Shown: positions 21,993-33,790, numbered from the stretch's first letter. The stretch: 59,747 nt of DNA from Gymnopus androsaceus JB14 (GCA_009733575.1 ML769764.1:1-59747); one strand, 5' to 3'. Program-made: numbers and translations. The notes: generated from the letters alone by a model not told the origin.

Positions 21993-22179
21993 CCGACTGC
22001 TCCCAGGTCCCAGAGCATTCGGTTAACACAGGGACACATTCAGAAACAGCTCAGGAGAGCACACTGGATGCCAAGTACATTTGTGATGCAAACAGACACT
22101 ATTCTCTAGCCCCATTATCTTCTACTCCAGTTCTATCATTATCTCATAACAATAATAATTAATTCATTATTTCCATCCG

Positions 22180-25100
22180 CTTGCCCCTTCGAAAGAGTTT
22201 CATCTTGACTTATGCTCTAATCAACTCCGGAGCTTCTATTTCTTGCATTTCCAACAAGTTTGCAACACAATAACAACTACCTTGAAGAACTCGATCTGTG
22301 CCTACACCAGTCATTGGTGTAGATGGTCAACCACTTTCTTCTGGACTGATCACCCAGGAAGTTATTTCACCGTTAACTATTGGTCCTCACAGCAAATTCA
22401 TTGCTCTTGCCATTGTCACTACCAAATACCCTGTCATTTTGGGTCTTGATTGGCTCAAACATCACAATCCAAGCATTGATTGGGCCGACTCAATGTTAGC
22501 ATTCAATTGCTGTGACACCACCGAGTTTAAGATACATGCCAAGGGCCTTAGTCCTGAGGATGTAGCTTCTGCCAGATTCAACAATGAAGGCCCCTGCCTC
22601 AATCAGCGATCCCACTCTCAGATCCCTCGCTCAATGTTTGGAGTTGGATTATCAGCATCAACTCCTTGGATTTCTTCTGCATTTCCCAGAACAAACCCAT
22701 TTCCTAAACAGGAAAAACAACAACCTCGAATCCCGACAACCTCATTCCTTGCCGCACTAACTCACTGGAATGGTTTTGGACATTCCGTCAAAGACCCATT
22801 CCCTGTACAATCACACCTCATGTCTAATCGACCAACAATGCCATACGCAACTTACGAACCCATACCCGTTAAACCTGATGTCAAAGGAATCAAATCAGGG
22901 AAAGCAAACAAACTTTTAAAGCATAATTCATCTGCGGTTGAATCCATTTGTCTATTACAATTCCACGACAACACATCCACTGTCTACCTGAACTCACTAA
23001 ATTCAGAACCAACCGCTAAACCCAATCCCAGTAATGTCCCTCTGGAACCACCTCCTCCAGAACCCATTCCAGCAAATTTCCGGTCCTTTGTCCCAAAGAA
23101 GTATCTTGAATACGCCGAGACAGTCTTCAACCCCACTGAATTCGAGAAATTACCAGAACACCGACCTTTCAATGTAGATATTGAATTGGAGGAAGGTAAA
23201 ACACCACCATTTCAACGAATGTACAAACTCTCGGAAGAGTAACATGAAGCAGTCGCTGAATATGTTAACTCCAATCTTAAACAAGGCCACATCCAACGCT
23301 CGACTTTGTCCACTGGTGCTCCTGTCCTATTCATTCGCAAAAAATCTGGGGTTATTTGTCTCTGTGTAGACTTCTGAGGCCTAAACGCAATTACCAAGAA
23401 GAATCGATTCCCACTTCCCCTCGTTGACGACCTCATAGAACACGTCCATGGCTGCACAGTCTTTACGGCCATGGATCTCACAAGTGCCTACAGCCATCTC
23501 CGTATCCGCGAAGGAGACAAATGGAAAACCGCATTCAGAACCCACCTTGGTCTCTTTGAACACCTTATAGTCCCATACGGCTTAACCAATGCACCCGCTG
23601 CTTGGCAAGCATTCATTCAAGATGTACTCAGTGATCTCTTGGACGTCATGTGTGTTGTCTACATCGACGACATTCTCATCTTCTCAAAAACACAGGAAGA
23701 ACATGATGTACATGTCAAGCTAGTCCTAGATTGCTTGCGCGCTGCCAATCTATGTGCAAATGCCAGCAAGTGTCACTTTGATCAATCCGAAGTTGAGTAC
23801 CTCGGATTTATTATCAACTCCGAGGGAATCAAAATGAACCCCAAGAAGCTCGCAACAATTTCTGAATGACCAGAGCCTCAGAAACTCAAGGATGTTCAGG
23901 GCTTCCTTGGCTTCACAAACTTCTACTACCGCTTCATCAAGAATTATTCTTGAATTGTCTCTGTTTTAACTCGACTGTCCCACAAAGACACACTGTTTAT
24001 CTGGTCTGAAGAATGCAAAATTGCATTCAACAGACTAAAATCCAAATTTCTCAAAGCCCCAGTACTCCGACATTTCAGCCCCACATTACCTATCACCATA
24101 TCCATGGATGGCTCTGACTTTGCCATATCAGGAACTGTCCAACAACCCAACAAAAATGGCGACTTACATCCAGTCGCATACTTCTCTCAAAAGCTTTCAC
24201 CATCAGAAATTAACTACGACGTACACGACAAAGAACTACTCGCAATTATTGAATCATTCCGTGACATTTGACACTGGCTCATAGGCAGTAAATTCCCCAT
24301 TTCCGTCATCACTGACCACATGAATCTATCCTACTTCATGCAACCCCAACATCTTAACCACCGTCAAGCCCATTGGGCCATGTTTCTATCCAAATATGAC
24401 TTCACACTTCAGTGGAGCCCAGGAGCAAAGAATGTTGCAGATGCTGCTTCAAGAAGAGCAGATTATGTTCCTCAGAAGAGAGATGAACAGCTAGAAGGCC
24501 AATGACAAACAATCCTCACCAAAAAACACACCAAAACCATCCTCGCATTCTCCACATACCAACATTTATCCCCACATTCCCAAAAGACCACACCTGAATA
24601 TCTTGCCGCTACCACCACCCTCTCCATCAACAATTCTGACCTACTCAAAAGATTCAAGACCACCTACGAAAATGACAATGAATGGCAAGAAGCCTTAGTC
24701 AAAGGCAACTCAGATTTCACTATGGAATGCAACTTAGTTTTCCATCGAGGCAAAGTCTACATTCCAGAGCCTCTTCAATGCAAAATCCTTCAATCCCGAC
24801 ACAACAGCGTCATTGGTGGACATCCAGGCAGACAGAGGACAGAACAATCTGTTGCTACCAATTACTCCTGGCCAGGTATGTCCAGATACATTTGAAATTA
24901 CATCAAAGCCTGTGACACTTGTCCAAGAATTAAGGATCCCCATCACAAACCTTATGGACTTCTTCAGCCCCTTGACATTCCACAACGTCCTTGGCAGTCT
25001 ATCTCCATGGACTTCATCATCAAACTTCCCGTGTCTCGTGGTTACGACTCCATTTGGGTCGTTTGTGACCGTCTTACTTGCACCACTCACTTCATTCCTT

Positions 25101-25860
25101 GCAACGAGACAATCACTGCCCAAGAACTTGCCTGGCTCTTCCTGGACCATATCTTTTGTCTTCATGGCCTACTCTTGCACATCATCTCCGACCATGGCTC
25201 CGTCTTTGTCTCGCACTTCTGGAAGGCTCTCACAGCCTTACTCAATGTTGAACTTAAAACATCCATGGCTTACCATCCCCAGACAGACAGACTCATGGAA
25301 TGCACCAACCAAACACTCAAAATGTATCTCCGTGCCTACAAATTGTATCAACAAGATGATTGGGTAGATTATTTACCCCTTGCCAAATTCACGTTCAACA
25401 ATCTCAAAAATTCATCCACTCAACAAACTCCTTTCTTTGCCAACATTGGCTTCCATCCTATGTTCGAGGCCAAAGTCTCTGAACGGTCTACTGTCCCTGC
25501 CACTGAGGATCTCGCAGAACATTTGCGAATCATCCACAAGGAACTTCGAGCCGAATTGGAATTTGCCCAAGCTCAACAAACTCACTTCCACAACCAACAA
25601 CACTCCACCACGCCCATCCTCAAACCTGGACAACTAGTCTGGCTACATCAGCGTAACATCAAAACTACATGACCTTCCTACAAGCTCGACCACCGACATC
25701 TTGGGCCCTTCCGGGTAATTCAATGCGTCAAAGACTCGGACTCTTACATCCTTGAACTCCCCGCATATCTAAACCGACTCTACCCCATATTTCACTCTTC
25801 CCTGCTTGAACCATACTCAGATCCCTCCGAATTTCACCCACATGCCAACCCTATCCCCTT
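22180..25860 (+). pseudogene. Ty3 Pol (protease, RT, RNase H, integrase), broken
   Basis: All pieces share one frame. Protease: LINSGASISCIS near 22217, with Asn where the catalytic Asp belongs. Reverse transcriptase: GAPVLFIRKKSG, TAMDLTSAYSHLRI, PYGLTNAPAAWQ and the YIDDILIF active site (about 23660). RNase H: SMDGSDFAISG and ELLAIIESF (about 24100-24260). Integrase: SMDFIIKLP, ISDHGSVF, YHPQTDRLMECTNQ with D, D and E kept (25000-25320), then a C-terminal LGPFRVI region. Stops lie at 23240 (TAA), 23375, 23867, 23951, 24269, 24503 and 25670 (TGA). Most of the TGA stops fit CGA to TGA. Chromodomain not seen. Confidence 0.9.
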
Positions 25861-26141
25861 CAAACTTTCACCAGATTCTCAAATGCCAATGCTTTCGAAA
25901 TCTTGTCCATTCCATTCAACCAATACTCATTCCAACTCCGATTCAACTTCTAATCTTAATTTTAACTCTACACCATTGCGACCGATTCCACCCCAAGCTT
26001 CACATTGCCCTAAATCTCCTCCTCCCATTACTCAGAATCTTCGAGCACACTACGAACCGGTCCCCCAGTCAACAACATGTTCCGGTCACATCTCCAAACC
26101 TCCCGTCAGACTCGACCCTTAAAGTCTAAGAAGGGAGATAA

Positions 26142-26461
26142 TGTAAGGATTTTATCCTTACCCTCGCCTTTCCTGCCATCCACCCGCTCGTTCCTGTCCA
26201 TTCCGCATGCATATACGAGTCTTGGAGCCTCGCATTTGACCTTAGGAGCCCTTAGGATTATCTCAATTATGCATACACACTAGGTTTCTATTCAGTTATT
26301 GGATTAACCTTCACTTTGGATTTACTTACTTATAACTACTCCTTTATTTAGACCCTTAACTACTTACTTAAATAGCCTTGTACTTTACTGTAGAAACTCA
26401 TCGAATCAACTCTTGTTAACTCCCTTTGATTCCCGTGCAAGCCTTGTCCCAGTTCATAACA
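26142..26461 (+). repeat. 3' LTR of the Ty3 element
   Basis: 320 bp, same ends as the 5' LTR (TGTAAGG...CATAACA), preceded by the purine tract at about 26128-26141 and followed by the AAATA duplication. Confidence 0.95.
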
Positions 26462-26503
26462 AAATACTCTTTGGGTGGTTCATCAATAGTTGCCATCACT
26501 GTA

Positions 26504-28060
26504 AATGCCATTAAGTACATATTCAATCTACAAAAGCCAATATTATATGGCCACATTCTTTCTGACAAAGGGCAGGATCTTTGCCATTGGGGAGATAACT
26601 AGCCAGTCCAAATAGGTGCTGGATTTAGAGAATTAAATGATGCAGCTTGCAACTTCTTGGAAGAGATACCTCATGGTAATTCCAAACAGTATCACAGAGA
26701 ATTCTTTGTAGGCCACAGCTTGCCTGGCATCTGCAGCACTAATTTCCAATATGGTGAGAGAAACAAAAAGATCTTTGAATTTTTCTTGTACAACTCCACC
26801 AGAACCCGTATTTTGGAGGCAGCCTTTTACAAAGCCACACTTCTCCAATAGGTCAATGGGGAAATCAGATCCAACATTGATGCTGCAGCCTTACAACCAT
26901 TGCCTCCCAAACCTTCCTTTTGCTCATCTCTTGGAATATACCCAGATAAATTTGACAAATTGTTTGAAGTACAAAAACCTCGATGAGGCTTGGCAGTTGG
27001 ATGGTACTAGCTTCATCTATGATGGTTATACCCAGGAAAAGTACATTAAGGTCATAGTGAGGAAGCAGCAGTACTTGGAGGAATGGCACCAGTTTAATGT
27101 TGCTTAATCAGGACCATATCGCAGAAGATGGCCAAAGTTTCTTGATTCTTGGGATGGCCTCTTGTCCAGTATTCAGGAGATTAAATCTCTTGGCACATTG
27201 TGTATTTTTCCAACTATATTCTGCAAATGGCTGCCATACAGCAACAATTTAAAATTGCTGAGTCATGAAATTTTCCAGATCTTTGTTTCTTCATTCCACT
27301 TTGCATTCCTTTATTCTCTCTCTTCTTCTACATCCTAGTTCTCATTTCATCTTTTTTTCATCTTTTTTTTTCATTCTTTTATTCAATTTTTTTTTGCTTT
27401 CTCAATATGCCAATCTCAACTGACAAGAAGAAGCAAAGGATGGCTAGCTTGCAGTCTACTAGTGGAAGTTCAGTGTCTGCACAGGTCCCGCAGTCTACCA
27501 GCACTGCCAAGAAGCCTGGTGCCAAACAAAAAATGCATGGCAGTGTTGCTCCCTCAGCATCTACACAGGAAGTTACAGGCAAAAGCAAACTGAAGTCTAA
27601 TGCACATGTTTCTTTCTCTAAAACAACTCCCATAATGGATGATTTCAAAAGAGCTTACATGCTGATGAGGCAGTTCCTGCTGAATTTTCTTGTGAGGATC
27701 AAAGTACTGCTTTTCCTCTCTCTCAATTGATATCCTCAAATTCCCTTTCTAGAGGTCTGTGTTATTTGGTAAACATAACTGAAACTCATTACTTTCATAA
27801 GTGTTTAGCTTTGCATGTCTTTTAATACTGTCTTTAACATTCCTTCATCAGTTTTTACAACCACCAGAAGTCATCTATCTCAATTTCATTATTTGTCTTT
27901 GATGTTCAAGCTCACACATCTGCTAGGCCTATTCACTGGTGGTTATGCTGCATCTGTTCTCCCTTAGTTCATTGCTAACCTTTGATCTAGGCCACAAGTC
28001 TAACAAAGTGTCTGGCTCTAAGCATTTCAGCAAGAGCATTGGTGTATACGTGTATCGAGG
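26504..28060. other. Unrecognised ORF fragments
   Basis: Plus-strand frames at 26657-26851 and 26751-27107 overlap and look like one frameshifted coding fragment (PLPPKPSF, LDEAWQLDGTSFIYDGY), but I cannot name it. A frame at 27407-27730 (107 codons, Ser/Lys/Gln-rich) follows a T-rich tract (27350-27400). None has supporting splice or domain evidence. Confidence 0.25.
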
Positions 28061-28069
28061 ATGTTAGTA

Positions 28070-29559
28070 ACGGTAACAGGAGTTGTATTACAGGCCAAAG
28101 GAGATGTCAGGACAATGTTCTTAGTGGGCCTTGTTCACGAGGCTGGATTAGTATAAATTAGTGTTGTTAGGTACACTGATTACAGGTTGCCATAATTATG
28201 TGGTACATTTAATGGATTAACAACGAGATGGTTAGTCATTGATTAGTGGTACTGGAGACAAGGGATCATCTATAGGTTGCCCGGGGGCAATGTCGAGGGT
28301 AATAGCAAGCAGAGGAGTTGTTGAGACAACATCCAAGTCTAACAGTATTGACTGGATTAGATTGGTGTTACGAGAATAGGCATGTTGATTGCAGGATGCA
28401 ATCAAGATCAGACTTCAAGGATCAATTAGATATATTGATCAATGTCAAAGCATAGTTACGGAGTGTCAAAGATGCTCTACGTGTAAGTAAATGAGAATTA
28501 GCAAGAAAGATGAGACTTGTAGCAAGACGGTAGGTAAGCAAAATAGTAGAACTGGGGTCTGAGAGCCCAGTTCCAGCTGCTTTTATAGCAGTTTGGATTT
28601 CTAAATATGGAAGTAGTTACAGTATGCAGTTATGGTTTATTTGAGAATGTTCCTAGTTCCAGAACATTCTGTTAGCCTTAGTTACAGCTAAATGGCACAG
28701 ATATTTACAGTATTGACATGTCGTAATAGTGTTTTGATGTGTTATACAGTGTTTCATGGACTATCCACATGTTAGTAGTAGTAGTAGGTGTCACTAGATG
28801 CTGCTAGTCTTAAGCTAAATATCCCGATAAGTGTTGGGGAACGTTTTGCAATTTGACCCAATAAAATCAAACAAAACAATTTTTTCCTAGAAGACTATTT
28901 GCCAAATATTCTGATAGGGGGCAGAACTTCAGATTCTTTGCAAAATATTCATCAAAAACAGGGAAAATATCACAAAATATTTGGCAAATATCAGAATTAG
29001 GGCTAATTAGGGTTACCTGAAAAAGCAATGTTTTGATCAGTTCTCTATGTTAGGGAGAGAACTGATCAAAACATTGCCAAATTTTTGGTTTGCATAGGTT
29101 AGGGGTTAGGGTTGGGGTTAGGGTCAGGGGTTAAGGATAGGGGGTGCGGGGGCTTGCCCCTGCTATTACTAGGTTAGGAGTGGGTTCAGGGTTAGGGTTA
29201 GGGTCAGGGTTGGATAGGGGATGGTCTGACAAGTCCAAGGGGGTGTCAGTTTTTTCCCACAATGCCTTGTTCTTGAGATATAAAATTGCCAAATTCGGCA
29301 GGGCCACAGCAGCTGTAAAAATTGATCGGACCTTACGTAAAGCATCAGAAAGGCTAAAGAATGGCTTACCTAATAGGATCAGCATCATAACTTTGCACAG
29401 CCACCATTTAATGGCCAGAAAACACTGATTCCATTTTATTGGGTCAAATTGCAAAACATTCCCCAACACTTATCGGGATATTTGGCAAAGGCTTAGCGGA
29501 ATCAGCTATAGGTGTAGTATAGTATGAAATGAGAAAAATAATGGGGCCGGGTCATAACA
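28070..29559 (-). repeat. LTR (minus orientation), interrupted by a 657-bp element
   Basis: On the minus strand the LTR starts TGTTATGACCCGGCCCC at 29559, directly after a G-rich polypurine tract (29560-29572). Inside are a TATA box (TATAAAAGCA, 28578-28587) and a hairpin GAACTGGGCTCTCAGACCCCAGTTC (about 28550-28574) at the likely transcript start. The far end near 28070 is an estimate. Adjacent internal sequence to the right (29573-29890) has only a 60-codon frame I cannot name, so no identified pol remains. Confidence 0.5.
28822..29478. mobile_element. TA-flanked element with 46-bp TIRs and telomere-like core, 657 bp
   Basis: TIRs begin TCCCGATAAGTGTTGGGGAA and match at 45 of 46 positions; TA lies on both sides (28820-28821, 29479-29480). 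It is inserted in the minus-strand LTR. The core holds a hairpin (GATCAGTTCTC ... GAGAACTGATC, about 29035-29072) and a tract of TTAGGG-type repeats (29095-29215). No ORF of note. A mariner-type non-autonomous element. Confidence 0.8.
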
Positions 29560-29897
29560 TTACCCCCCCGTAAGGTCTGAACCCTGTGAAGACTATTTAT
29601 TTTAGGTTTTCCAGTCAGATCACATGTACTTTAAGTTGTTATTAATCTAATAATGGCTGGGTCCCTTCAATATGACCTTGTAGCATTTGAATTCCCCTTC
29701 ATTATGCTTTTTGGTTCTAACGCATCCTTGCATTTTTCCCGTACTGGGTAAGATTTTGAGCATGAATAATTGGACAATGTCCTTCCACTTTTCATGCTCG
29801 GTGGTGGTGTAGGCAGCAAGGAACGTCACTGCTGGGTTTAAAAGCCAGGTAGAATTTTCTCAAAACCTCATCCCTCAATTTTCAACACATTCACACA

Positions 29898-30990
29898 ATG
29901 GTTGCTCCTAGCTCTCTTCGTTCTGCCACTTGTGCTTGTAGCCCCCTCAGCCACCCACCAAGGCTGAGCTTCAAGCCACAATTTCTCGTTTGGAATTGTA
30001 CATTATTCCCTATCTCTTTATCTGATTTTCCTTAATCCCATTTTTTCAGGGAGAAGGCCAAATTGGGTTGCAAGGTTGCTTCCCAGGCCAATGAATTGGT
30101 TGAGGTACACGGTATTCTCGCCAAGTCCCCAAATGTTATTGCAACTTGCTTTGCTGAGTTGGAAAGGTAAGTTTAATTCTTAACTTTCTTGAGTATTTTT
30201 AATTTGTTTGTAGGCAGACTGGGATCCTGGAGGGCACACACAATGATCAACCATGCTCAGCTTGAGCATCTTCAGGGCATCAACAATTCCAATGCTTTTG
30301 AGGTTGAACACCTCCTTAGCAAATTGAGTATTGCTAACGAGGCCATCCTTGGGTTCCAAGAGACATTTTCCAATGTGGAGGAACACATTGTTGAGATGGA
30401 AACGTACGTAGTAGTTTCTTCTTCATCCTTGAGATTATTCCTGAATTGTATTGGAACCATGTTTAGATTATTCGAGGAGTGCAATCATTGTAAGCCCCAT
30501 GTGTTTCAGGTAATCATGTTAACTCAAACTTATTCTTTATCTTATAGAAATTGCCAAACTTAATGCTGAAAAGGACTCAATCATCGACAACCTTGTCCAG
30601 ACATTCCAGGTGAATGTCTTGTTGCATTCCTCCCCCAACAAGGTGTATCATGACGTAGGCGACTTGGCCATGTCCGCACTATTGGCCCATCACGCTGACC
30701 TCAAATGCCCCTTGCAAGTCATCATGCATAATGTTACCATTGCTCATTGTGGCTTTGAGGTGCTTTGCCAATTTGCTAATGAGGCTGATACCCCGGAACT
30801 TGAAGCACTGCTTGAGTCTGTTAGTCATCCCTTGGAGTCAAATCTCCTTTTCTTTCATGAGATCCTCAGGGCACGTGGCGTGTTGAAGCAATTGTACCCT
30901 TTCAACAGTGATTTGGTGGCCCATTGTGCCCTTCGTAGATTTCCTATGTTGGATTCCATGGTGCTTGGGCACATGATCTGGTGTGTTTAG
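29898..30990 (+). pseudogene. Degenerate multi-exon gene of unknown function
   Basis: ATG at 29898 starts a short exon. A clear intron ends TTTTTTCAG at about 30050, and others look like GTAAGTTTAA...TTTGTAG (30168-30213) and GTACGTAGTA (from about 30404). Exon pieces include EKAKLGCKVASQANELVEVHGILAKSP, then HAQLEHLQGINNSNAFEVEHLLSKL, EIAKLNAEKDSIID and a longer terminal frame to the TAG at 30988-30990. The first two have heptad-like spacing and may form coiled coil. Joining the second and third exons needs a frame change, so it is probably broken. Family not recognised. Confidence 0.4.
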
Positions 30991-31318
30991 AGTAGAGTGG
31001 ACAATCCAGCTTCCTCAAATGCCTCACGTGCTCCATCAAGATCCAGTAATTGACATGAAGGCGGATTCCAGAGGTAGGGAGCTTTTCTGCAGGCCTCAGC
31101 AAACAACAGATCTTCTGCAGCAATTGTAATCCACAATTCATCGCTTTTTAGTGCACATGAATTCATTTACACAATTGCTGCACTTCACTATATCCTCTTT
31201 GCCACCCCTAGTGCACGCAAATAGAGTTTGATATGCTCTACAATATTGGCTTACCAACCATGCTTCTATCTTCAGTATCTATGGTGCATCGCAGCAATGT
31301 ATCACAACTTGCTCAACT

Positions 31319-32384
31319 GGGAGGCTTCTTGATCCTATACCACCATCATCTCGGAATTTTCCCACACGTGCGTGGTGGCTTTTTTGCGTTGCTGGCAACC
31401 CCGGGGCACCGTGCTGGCTGTCCTTGGGCATAGGACAGGAAGATGGGCAGCAAGCCGCACCCTGCTCAGTGTACAGAAGGCTTTTGGCCATCATCTTCAT
31501 GCAGGACTGCCCATTAATTTCAACATTACCTCTGCAGAATGATCTGCAGCTGGAGAATGGTGGGATACCCTGCCGCTAGACTTCTCTGCCAACAGTCAGA
31601 CAACACTTCTGCTGCCTGTTCTCTTTACTTCTACCACTATTGACCACATTCCATCCAATCCAATTCACCACCTTTGGCCACTACGTCTTCCTCCACCTCT
31701 TTATTTCACTCTCATGCTCCATCCTTGATCCAGGCCTACAACGGCACTGTTATGGGAGTCACACATGAAGACCATCCAGTAAATTCATGGTCCCCAGCAT
31801 GGTCAGAAGCTCTAGGACTACCACAGGGACTTGTCTAACCTATGCTTGCGGATCTATTCCTGGGACGCCGGGAGTGGTCCACCCAAACCTGCCACCGGCC
31901 AGTGGTATGGCTAGCAGAGCAAAGTGAGCACTGTCTGGATTCCCGTTGCAACCAATCACTGCACTGCGGTGGCATGTGCCCAAACATCCAGTTGTACAAT
32001 GGCAAGAGGAGAGAACTGGCTCATTTTACAAAGATCAAGGTTCTCTGGACTTGGGAAGGGATAATAGGGACTGGGGGGTCACAGGAAGGAGGGAAAGGAG
32101 CAGAGGAAGTGGGATTGGTCTTTCTTCTTACATTACATCTCTTCACCATGGACGTTACTTGACCTATGCGACATTTGGCTAATCAAGCCCTAGCGGCTAG
32201 ATGGGATTTATCCTGTCGGGGCATCCATCTACCTTTGGAAGCCCAACGTTGTTGACAGACTCACACACCTAGGCAGTTATGAAATTACTTTCTGATATGT
32301 ATGTACTTAGACAGGTGTTCGCTACCATATGCTCATGCACAACGGCGAATAAACGAGGAATTAAGAAAAAAAAAAAAAAAAAAA
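31319..32384 (+). mobile_element. Poly-A-tailed retroposon with 12-bp target duplication
   Basis: Ends in about 19 A residues (32366-32384) and is flanked by ACTTGCTCAACT on both sides (31307-31318, 32385-32396). R1 copies at 3540 and 45885 read through this point uninterrupted, so the insertion is certain. A poly-A tail with a variable-length duplication indicates LINE-type target-primed reverse transcription. No reverse transcriptase is present; frames of up to 106 codons are unrecognised. It may be a 5'-truncated LINE or a processed transcript. Confidence 0.8.
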
Positions 32385-32740
32385 ACTTGCTCAACTCCAA
32401 ATTCTGAGCAACTTAGTTATTTCGCTCTTATTCAATGCCTTCTGTTGATTAAAGCGTTACTGTGTTCAGTCCATATTTCCAGCATACCGTCACGGTCATT
32501 TGTGCGCAAGCAGCTTTTTAATAGCTATTGTGGTTGGCACGCTATGTTCCATTCTAGGGACATGCTGAACTCGCTTTTTCGAGTTATATCATTCATCAGC
32601 CAGGTCATGGGGCCATGGTCAGATGCCCTCAGTCACATCCAGGTGCCGGAGTTCCGAGCAGAGGCCTGTGTGAGAATGCCCTAAGGCGTCCTGATTCCTT
32701 GTGCTCCTTGCTTCCTTTCCCCCCATCATCTCTCTCAGTA

Positions 32741-32931
32741 CAGTAGAATACCTCATATGGAATAACCTCATGTGGAATAATACCTCATGTGGAATAATAC
32801 CTCATATGGAATATGATTTTGACAGTACAAAATGCCAAATTCCCCTCAAATCTGTATGTCATATGGAATATCCACTATATGGAATACATTTTTGGGCTCC
32901 CCAACCATATTCCATATGAGATATTCAACTG
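32741..32931. mobile_element. 191-bp MITE, CAGTAGAATA termini
   Basis: Termini CAGTAGAATACCTCATATGG and CCATATGAGATATTCAACTG, flanked by TA (32739-32740, 32932-32933). The matching point in R1 copy A (about 4272-4274) has no insertion. The left half has three near-direct units of CCTCATRTGGAATAAT. Tc1/mariner-type by ends and target. Confidence 0.8.
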
Positions 32932-33306
32932 TATTGGGTAAGGCTGGTTGTCCGCTCTCCACAGCTCTGATAGCTCTAACATCACTTCCCAGCACATCCT
33001 TACATCTGTACAGACTACTAGCTTCAAGTTTACAGTATCTCAGATACAAGGATCTGGTATGGCTTCGCATTTTTTACCTTGATCTTGTCACTGAACAGAG
33101 CCCACAACACATCTAGCCAGATCTAAACACATCCAGTGCACATTCCGCTTTCCTGCTTGTTAGATCACTAGATATCAGGGCTCTTGGTGCACAGATGATG
33201 CCTGATAAGCTTTCTACATTGTACTAACAGATATCCGAGCAGATCTAGCAGGATCTGCGTATTTTTTTGTCACCCTCCCTCCTCTCCCTCTATTTCACAT
33301 ATCTGT

Positions 33307-33709
33307 CAACAACAACATCATCTCCTTCAGGAATCCATCCCACATTAGTAAGACAATTTCTGAGATCTCTATGGATTTGCTTAAGTAATCGGAAGCGCAA
33401 TGCCTGCTCGTTATATTCTGCTTTAAGCGAGGCATCATCAAATTGGACTAGGAAGTCTGCAAATGACTCTCCAGTCTTTTGAATAACATTGTCAAGAGCA
33501 GCTTGTGATGCTAACTGCTCATCATGAACTCCAAACATTTTGCCAAATAGTTGTAAAAATGCCTCTCACTCATGTAAGGCTGGTAGGTAAGCTCCTACAC
33601 CTAAACCAATTTCCTTATCCACCATATTCTGGTAATATCTTGATGCTGCTCCAGTAAGCCAGGAAGAGGCATATTGGACCTTAGACTCAGTAGTGGAGTA
33701 AATGGTAGG
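33307..33709 (-). pseudogene. Ty3 gag fragment between 36-bp direct repeats
   Basis: On the minus strand, SESKVQYASSWLTGAASRYY, then LFGKMFGVHDEQLASQAAL, IQKTGESFADFLVQFDDASL and LLKQIHRDLRNCLTNVG: a Ty3-type capsid domain different from the Gag at 20863. One TGA (about 33570) replaces a Trp. It lies inside R1 copy B between two copies of a 36-bp R1 segment (33271-33306, 33710-33745). That is too long for an ordinary target duplication, so template switching or unequal recombination is more likely. Confidence 0.7.
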
Positions 33710-33790
33710 CACCCTCCCTCCTCTTCCTCTGTCTCACATATCTGTTATCTTTTTCTCTTTCTAATTAGTTTACTTGTACCATACTATCTA

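Larger units (their letters stand above)
20424..26461 (+). mobile_element. Ty3/gypsy LTR retrotransposon, full length, 6038 bp
   Basis: Two 320-bp LTRs (20424-20743, 26142-26461) start TGTAAGG and end CATAACA, and a 5-bp duplication AAATA lies on both sides (20419-20423, 26462-26466). A purine tract AAGAAGGGAGATAA precedes the 3' LTR. Internal order is gag, zinc knuckle, protease, reverse transcriptase, RNase H, integrase, the Ty3 order. Gag and Pol are in different frames and Pol carries about ten stops, so the copy cannot encode its proteins. Confidence 0.95.
20238..26501. mobile_element. CAGTGACGGC-family MITE, copy 2, split by the Ty3 element
   Basis: Left part 20238-20423 starts CAGTGACAGCAACTATTGAT; right part 26462-26501 ends ATCAATAGTTGCCATCACTG. 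TA flanks the whole (20236-20237, 26502-26503). Without the retrotransposon and one copy of its AAATA duplication it is about 220 bp and matches 17636-17855 in reverse orientation. Both termini carry the same G-to-A (CGG to CAG/ATC) type change relative to copy 1. Confidence 0.9.

Noticed and set aside
29095..29215. Telomere or chromosome end
   Set aside because: The TTAGGG-like tract is short, degenerate and enclosed by 46-bp TIRs; sequence continues normally on both sides.
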